53,077 bases of DNA, taken from Candidatus Zipacnadia bacterium (lineage in GTDB: Bacteria > Armatimonadota > Zipacnadia > Zipacnadales > JABUFB01). The DNA is taken from the NCBI GenBank assembly GCA_029821745.1, contig JALGSS010000002.1:1-53077 (forward strand), written 5' to 3'. A program made the position numbers and the translations under genes. Positions 47,648 to 53,077 of the stretch are shown in pieces. The stretch's first letter is position 1. Each line of letters opens with the position of its first letter. The notes under the pieces were generated by a model, which had not been told where the DNA came from, made no database searches, and saw only the letters and a program-made list of their open reading frames with translations.

Positions 47648-48179
47648 GGCGGTCTCAGCTCCTTGGGTGGATCACTAGTGCTCGATTTGATGGCGTCTGG
47701 CCCTTGCTCCCACCCTCACTGCGTCGCGTACTCAAGGGCCGCCACCGTTTCGGCTGCCACAATGTGACCGTGGGGGCCAGTGGGGCATGGGTTCGCCGTT
47801 ACCGGGAGCCTTCCCTCCCCGGCCTCACCAGGGACTGACAGTGAGGCGGTGGCGTGCCGCTGCGGCCGGGGGAATCTTGCTGGTCAGGTTGTCAGCGGCA
47901 GTTGAGATGGTCCACGACAGGTCGTCTCCGGAACCCAATGCTCGGGAGTACGGCCACCGGCCGCAGGCATCAACCCCATCCCTGCGCCCGGGCGGGTGTG
48001 GTGCATGTAAGTGAGCTGCTGGGCGAGGAGGTGGCGTCGGAGCGACGCGTCTGCAAAGTGTTGGGGCAGCTACGTGCTGGTCGGGGGACCCGAGCGTGAA
48101 AACACGTGGAGTTGTCGAACAACTCCCGAACAGCCGCCACAGAGGCTGTCGCTCATTGAGCCAAACAGTCCGTGAGAGA

Positions 48180-48375
48180 ATGGGCACATCGAGTCACTCG
48201 GCAGGGACGTCTTCGACACGCTGGCGGAAGCGCAGGTGTTCGTGGAGCGCTGGCGAAGGCATCACAACACTGAGGAAGCACTGCTTCCTCCTGGGAGAAG
48301 CCATGGGCTTCTCAGGTGAGGCCACACAGTTCACTGGACCGCCTCTCGCAACGGAGGCGCGCCAGCCCAGAATTG
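48180..48375 (+). mobile_element. IS3-family OrfB 3' fragment, distinct lineage, internally interrupted
   Basis: ENGHIESLGRDVFDTLAEAQVFVERWRRHHN | VRPHSSLDRLSQRRRASPEL. Confidence 0.75.
48272..48313. repeat. Two tandem small hairpins inserted in the transposase fragment
   Basis: GAGGAAGC-ACT-GCTTCCTC and GAGAAGCC-ATG-GGCTTCTC, both perfect 8-bp stems with 3-nt loops. Confidence 0.7.
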
Positions 48376-48397
48376 CGTGACAGGCCCCAAGTTCCAC

Positions 48398-48562
48398 ATT
48401 ACCGATGGCATCACGAACGGGGGCGGGTCAATCGAGAGCGTGGCCACCGACACGCCGCCGCCCTTCGACGAGGCGCGGTCCATGGACTTATGTCTGCCCG
48501 GCGTGATGGCCCACGAGTCGGCCCGCCAGGGCGGCGTCCGCTTGGAGATACCGCTGTTCTGA
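48398..48562 (+). pseudogene. C-terminal fragment of a Gfo/Idh/MocA-family oxidoreductase-like protein
   Basis: SIESVATDTPPPFDEARSMDLCLPGVMAHESARQGGVRLEIPLF*, resembling the family tail (D..L.G..AHESA..GG..VEIP). Confidence 0.5.
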
Positions 48563-48631
48563 GGCCTGTGCTGCTGCATATGCACCGCCCTCCCGCAGTT
48601 CAGTGCGAGGCATTGCCGCCGGAGAGGGATC

Positions 48632-51600
48632 ATGATGAGACGCAGAAGCGTACTCAGGAGTATGCTGGCGGCGGGCGGCGTAGCGCTCGTGCTCGCAATG
48701 CTGCAGGGGGTGTCGCTGATGCAGCCGGCGCAGGCCCAACCCGCAAGGCGCATGGCGCTGCAGGTGCTGGAGCCCGACGAACGCCAGGCCGTCGTCCGCA
48801 ATGTGCCCGTCAGCATGGGCCTCGTCTTCCCCGAGGGTGAGCTGAGCGACGTGCCGGGGGGGCGACTGTTCGACGACCTCGGCGACCCCATCCCGTTCGA
48901 GGCGGAAGCCACGGGCTGGTGGAACCCCGAGCGCACGCAGGTCAAGTGGTTACTGCTGCACTTTCGCGCGAGCGGCGACCGGCAGTATTCCTTCGAGGTC
49001 GGCCCCACCGGCACCGCCCCGTCACGTGAGCCGATGGCTGTTCGCGATGGTGACGCGATCATCGTGACCACCGGTCCGCTTGAGGCGCGGCTGGCGCCCC
49101 GTCCCCGCCTCTTCGACCAGGTCATCCTCAACGGCATCCCCGTGCCGCAGGGAGCGGGCCCGGACTTCGCGCTGGTGGCCGATGATGGCAGGTCCCAGAC
49201 CCCGGGCGTACTCCGTGACTGGACGCTCGAGTTGGAGGAGACCACGTCTTCACGCGCCTCGGTGAAGGCCACCGGGCAGTACCTCCTGCCGGACGGCAGC
49301 CCTCTGGCTCGCCTGGAGCTGCGCTACCAGTTCTTCCGGGGCGAGAGTTTCGTGCGCATCTACCACACGCTGACCTGGATGGTCCAGGACACCTCGATCG
49401 GCGCGAGCGAGGTCAGCCTGCGCCTCGCGCCGGACCTGAGCTTGACCCGCACCCTCATCGGCCTCTCAGACTGGGGCGACGAGACCCTCGATCTGGAGGC
49501 GCCGGATGGGGGCGTCTACGCGCATCAGGATGACGTCGAGCACTTCACCGTCACGGCGGGCGAGGCACAGGCTCACGAGGGCCGTCACCTCGGCGGCTGG
49601 GTGGCGTCCGAGGGCGAGGATGGTCGCGGGGTGGCGCTGGTTGTACGCGAGCCGTGGCAGATGTTCCCGCTGGCCTTCGATGTGACCGCCGACGGGCTTA
49701 CGGTCGAGATGTGGCCCTCGCGCGGCAAGCGCATGGGCTTCGACTACCGTGACATCATGCCCGACGACTTCTATTCCGGCGAACACTGGAACCGCTTCAA
49801 GTGGATCGATGACGAGGGCCACTTCGTCCACGAGTACACGTCAAACCCGACCTTCATGCACACGGCCGAGGGGGCGGCGCGCACCCACGAACTGCTGGTG
49901 CACTTCTACGACAGCGCCTCCGAGCGGAAGCCGTGGCAGCTCAACTCGCTGACGCAGCATCCACTGGCGGTAAGGCAGGACCCCGCGGATGCCATGCGCG
50001 TGCCTTTCCTGGGGCTCGACATGGGTCCGGCTGACCCCGACGGTTACCCCGAGTTTGAGCGCGCCATCGAGCAGATCGGGCGTATGGCGACGGGGCGTTG
50101 GCCGGCTATGCACGACTACGGGCTGTGGCGCTACGGCATGATGCGCTGGGGGGCGACGGGCGTCTCCTACCGGTGGTTCGACGGCCACCAGTACAACCTG
50201 CAGGTGATCCCGTGGTTGCTCTACATGCGCGGCGGCGGGCGGCACTGGCTGGAGGAAGGTGAGGCGACCGCGCGCTTCGCCATGGACGTAGCGACCAACC
50301 ACTACAATACCCGCGGCCACCCGACGGGCTATCAGGCTGCGGCGGCCGCTATGCCCTTCCCGTGGAGCGCCCACCACCTGGGCAAGCACACCAAGGTGCA
50401 CTTCCTGGCCTACTATTACCACCTCACCGGTTACCGGCGGGCGAAGGACGTCATGGATGAGGTGATCGCCGGGGCGAAGGCTGAGGCGATGGCGGCCGAC
50501 GCAACCCAAGCCGACCCGCGCACCTTCCGCAGTTGGGGGCGCGAGCTGTACAACGTCAGCCAGTTCTGGGCCAACGCGTATGAGGAGACGTGGGATCCGG
50601 AGATCGCGGACCTGGCGCGCGAGTGGGCAGACTTGAGCGTGGCGCGGGAGTACAGCGCGGGGCTGCGTGTCTTCCGGGCTCCGGCCCTCTACGTGTACGA
50701 TGGTCTCATCCCGCAGCAGCTCCTGTGGCGCGATGAGGCCATGAAGGCCACGATGCTCCAGCACCTGGCTGCCGAGGGCTACCCGGGCCTGCGAGACGGC
50801 GGGGTGTGCCGCACCGAGGACGCCATCGCCTGCGCGTGGGCCCGCGAGCAGACGGGCGACGAGCGGTTCGTGCAGGTGGGCTGGGACATCGCCCGTACGC
50901 TGGCCGATCTCATTCCCAATCATGACTGGAGCTCTCCCGATGTGCCCGTCTACCCATACAACGGCAACCAGCTCTACCGCCAGTTGCTGATGCCGATACT
51001 GGTGGGGTATTCGCTGGGCGCGCGCGAGGGCATGCAGGAGACCGACCCCTACGCCATGCGCGACACCTTCGTCTCGCTCCCCCCGGCGGGCGCGGGCCTG
51101 ACGCAAGGGAACGTCGCGCTCCGCCCCTGGCAGGACGGTGACCTGAGGGTCCAGATCCTGATGACCGGGAGATGGGAGAGTCAGTGCGGGGCTGTGCAGG
51201 CGGTGGTGCTGGATGCGGCTGGGCAGGAGGTGGCCCGGGTCACGATGCCGGAGACCGCGCGGCCGGAGATCGTTGACAGGTTCTATCCGAGCGACTTCTT
51301 CCTCACCCAACAGGGCGAGGTCGTCATCCCCGGCGCCGAGCAGGGGGCGACATACACGCTGCGCTTGCACTGCGCGGAAACCGAGGGCCCCATGGCCCTG
51401 GTGCTCGCCGACGCGGACATCGTGCATCATATCCCGGAGAGCACATACGTGGAGTTCTACAACCGGGCTGGGCAGTACCATGTCGGTGCCCGGGTATTCA
51501 CCCGCACGACCGCTGCTGACGTGACCATCGGTAACCAGCACGGACGCCCCTACTGCATCCGGGACGCCAACACTGGCGAGGTGCTCTTCCGTTCGCGGAT

Positions 51601-51751
51601 GGGCGAGCCGACCGAAATCACGCATGACTTGGGCCGGGACCGCATGGTCCTGATCACCATGCGCGGGCGAGTGGACGGCAAGCGATTCACCGGCCTGTCG
51701 CCCTGGCTGTCACCAACGCGCGAGGGATGGTTCGAGCCGGACGGCGAGTGA
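48632..51751 (+). CDS. Secreted PcRGLX/YetA-like protein (PL26-like), paralog of 5123..8593
   Basis: LQVLEPDERQAVVRNVPVSMGLVFPEGELSDVPGGRLFDDLGDPIPFEAEATGWWNPERTQVKWLLLHFRASGDRQYSFEVG; LELRYQFFRGESFVRIYHTLTWM; GGAGAGGG RBS. Confidence 0.65.
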   Translation: MMRRRSVLRSMLAAGGVALVLAMLQGVSLMQPAQAQPARRMALQVLEPDERQAVVRNVPVSMGLVFPEGELSDVPGGRLFDDLGDPIPFEAEATGWWNPERTQVKWLLLHFRASGDRQYSFEVGPTGTAPSREPMAVRDGDAIIVTTGPLEARLAPRPRLFDQVILNGIPVPQGAGPDFALVADDGRSQTPGVLRDWTLELEETTSSRASVKATGQYLLPDGSPLARLELRYQFFRGESFVRIYHTLTWMVQDTSIGASEVSLRLAPDLSLTRTLIGLSDWGDETLDLEAPDGGVYAHQDDVEHFTVTAGEAQAHEGRHLGGWVASEGEDGRGVALVVREPWQMFPLAFDVTADGLTVEMWPSRGKRMGFDYRDIMPDDFYSGEHWNRFKWIDDEGHFVHEYTSNPTFMHTAEGAARTHELLVHFYDSASERKPWQLNSLTQHPLAVRQDPADAMRVPFLGLDMGPADPDGYPEFERAIEQIGRMATGRWPAMHDYGLWRYGMMRWGATGVSYRWFDGHQYNLQVIPWLLYMRGGGRHWLEEGEATARFAMDVATNHYNTRGHPTGYQAAAAAMPFPWSAHHLGKHTKVHFLAYYYHLTGYRRAKDVMDEVIAGAKAEAMAADATQADPRTFRSWGRELYNVSQFWANAYEETWDPEIADLAREWADLSVAREYSAGLRVFRAPALYVYDGLIPQQLLWRDEAMKATMLQHLAAEGYPGLRDGGVCRTEDAIACAWAREQTGDERFVQVGWDIARTLADLIPNHDWSSPDVPVYPYNGNQLYRQLLMPILVGYSLGAREGMQETDPYAMRDTFVSLPPAGAGLTQGNVALRPWQDGDLRVQILMTGRWESQCGAVQAVVLDAAGQEVARVTMPETARPEIVDRFYPSDFFLTQQGEVVIPGAEQGATYTLRLHCAETEGPMALVLADADIVHHIPESTYVEFYNRAGQYHVGARVFTRTTAADVTIGNQHGRPYCIRDANTGEVLFRSRMGEPTEITHDLGRDRMVLITMRGRVDGKRFTGLSPWLSPTREGWFEPDGE

Positions 51752-51890
51752 CAGAAGAACTCCAGAGAGATCCGCCGCGCGCTTCCACGCGCTAAGTGAT
51801 ACGGGCTCGAGGTCTCGGGCTTGGTGCACCAGTCCATCGCGGCGTCCTCTATCTCGCCGCTCGCCTTGCAGGCGTCATACCGCCCGAAGA

Positions 51891-52440
51891 TTGGTCTGAA
51901 CCCCGCACATTGGTCCACTTGGGGTGAGAGTGGATGAAGGCGTGCGGTGCTTCCAGGAGGGCGGATGACGATGCCGCGAAAGCGTTGGCCCGATCGGTAA
52001 GTCAGATCAGCGCCGCCAACTCCCGCACTCTTCGCCCGCCATCCAGTTGCGGAGTTCTTTCAGCAGGGGGAGCCAGCAAGATCCCGATCCATAGCTCCCC
52101 TTGGGGCTTTGGCGTACCCCTCCTGTGGTGGTTCCGCACGACCCAGTAGTGGTGGCCTGCAGTTTCCGGTCGTCCCGAGCTGTTCCTCATCTGAGGGACC
52201 GGCAGTCTGCCTTTGCAGTCTCCTCTGCAGCCCAAGCTCCTCGCCAATCACGCCTCCTACCGGAGTCAGAGCGCCAACGCCACGACAGCAACCACGCGAC
52301 GGCATGGGCAGGTAGCCTGCTCTTCAGGCCGAACACTCTCACTGCCGGTGGCACCAAGACGGGGGCAAGACCAAAGCGGCCAGGTTAGCGCGCAGGCCCA
52401 CGGCCTCACGCGGTACGAGTTTTCGATAGGGACAGGTCAC
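51891..52440. repeat. Near-complete copy of the dispersed repeat (MITE-like) plus outer block
   Basis: Left ATTGGTCTGAACCCCGCACATTGGTCCACTTGGGGTGAGAGTGG; right end reverse complement TGGTCTTGCCCCCGTCTTGGTGCCACCGGCAGTGAGAGTG; frameshifted micro-ORF block inside. Confidence 0.75.
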
Positions 52441-52467
52441 CGCCAGGCGCGGCCCTCGGCCATGCGC

Positions 52468-52862
52468 TCACCGCCAATTGCCCAGATAGTCCCGGAACGG
52501 GGTGGTGGTCACCTGACGTACGGCTCCCCCTGCCACCTCGACGGCGTAGATGTGGCCTGTGTTCTCGATCAGGCCAAGCCTCGTGAAAGCGATCTCGCGT
52601 CCGTCTGGCGACCAGTCCACCATTGGGGTGATGCGCAGGTCAGGTACCAGCCGGCGCTTGGCGCTCCCGTCCGCCATCATCACCCAGAGCTCCCGCGTCC
52701 CGTCGCCCTGCCTGGTGAACGCAATCCTGGTGCCGTCGGGAGACCACCTGGGGTGCCAGTCATCGGTGGGGCTGTGGCTTACGACCCTCAGCCCGGTACC
52801 GTCGACGTTCTGGACCCAGATATCAAGCTGCCGGTCGCCGGGCCCCTTGTATGATAGCAGTC
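52468..52862 (-). pseudogene. C-terminal fragment of a TolB/WD40-like beta-propeller protein
   Basis: LLSYKGPGDRQLDIWVQNVDGTGLRVVSHSPTDDWHPRWSPDGTRIAFTRQGDGTRELWVMMADGSAKRRLVPDLRITPMVDWSPDGREIAFTR...; no start, stop codon just upstream. Confidence 0.7.
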
Positions 52863-52916
52863 GTTAGTAGAGAGGTATCTGTGGTGGTTAGGCGCACTGT
52901 CTGCCACAGAGGGCAG

Positions 52917-52946
52917 TGGCCCCCAGCCCCTGCAGGGGCTGGGGGC
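52917..52946. repeat. Perfect 30-bp palindrome
   Basis: GGCCCCCAGCCCC-TGCA-GGGGCTGGGGGCC. Confidence 0.8.
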
Positions 52947-53077
52947 CCGGGGAGGCGACAGGCCGTCGGCCCCTTGGTCCGTAGAGACCGCCTTGGAGCA
53001 TGGGCCGTCGCCTCCTCAACATCCCGCCGAGCCCGAACGGTTGCCAGGCCTACAAGGCCGGATAGCACAAGGCTGGG

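Noticed and set aside
1-53077. tRNA, rRNA or CRISPR arrays
   Set aside because: No recognisable T-loop/anticodon arrangement, rRNA motifs or regularly spaced identical repeats were seen on reading; a tRNAscan/CRISPRCas run would be needed to exclude weak cases.

Overview
GC-rich bacterial window, probably from an uncultured environmental organism (taxon not determinable here). The backbone is a carbohydrate-degradation region without visible transporters or regulators: two paralogous PcRGLX/YetA (PL26)-like proteins, a BNR/sialidase-like protein, a GH10-like protein, CBM9-like multidomain proteins, a DUF4838 protein, a sulfatase, a sugar isomerase-like TIM barrel and an FAD oxidoreductase. 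It also holds a five-gene operon for a group-3b-like [NiFe] (sulf)hydrogenase plus ferritin-like protein, and a DHQ synthase II / ADH-synthase-like pair in which the aldolase gene is frameshifted and deleted. Accessory sequence is dense: IS630 and IS3-family fragments, many truncated genes, and a dispersed intergenic repeat family. The most unusual signals are: (1) a repeat module whose ends resemble the local IS3 ends and which carries a tiny reading frame, (W)LPxLxELRNWMxSEECRELAAAI-stop, found at five sites with mostly synonymous differences, one site having a complete 34-codon ORF with a ribosome-binding site; (2) a secreted PDZ protein with about 11-12 tandem ~25-aa repeats (D-x-x-G-[DN]-D-x-Y ... 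Q-G-x-G ... G-x-G-x-L); (3) a hydrogenase operon bracketed by direct copies of an IS3 left end and by paralogous multi-domain secreted proteins. No tRNA, rRNA or CRISPR array was recognised. All family names come from reading motifs by eye; no database search was run.
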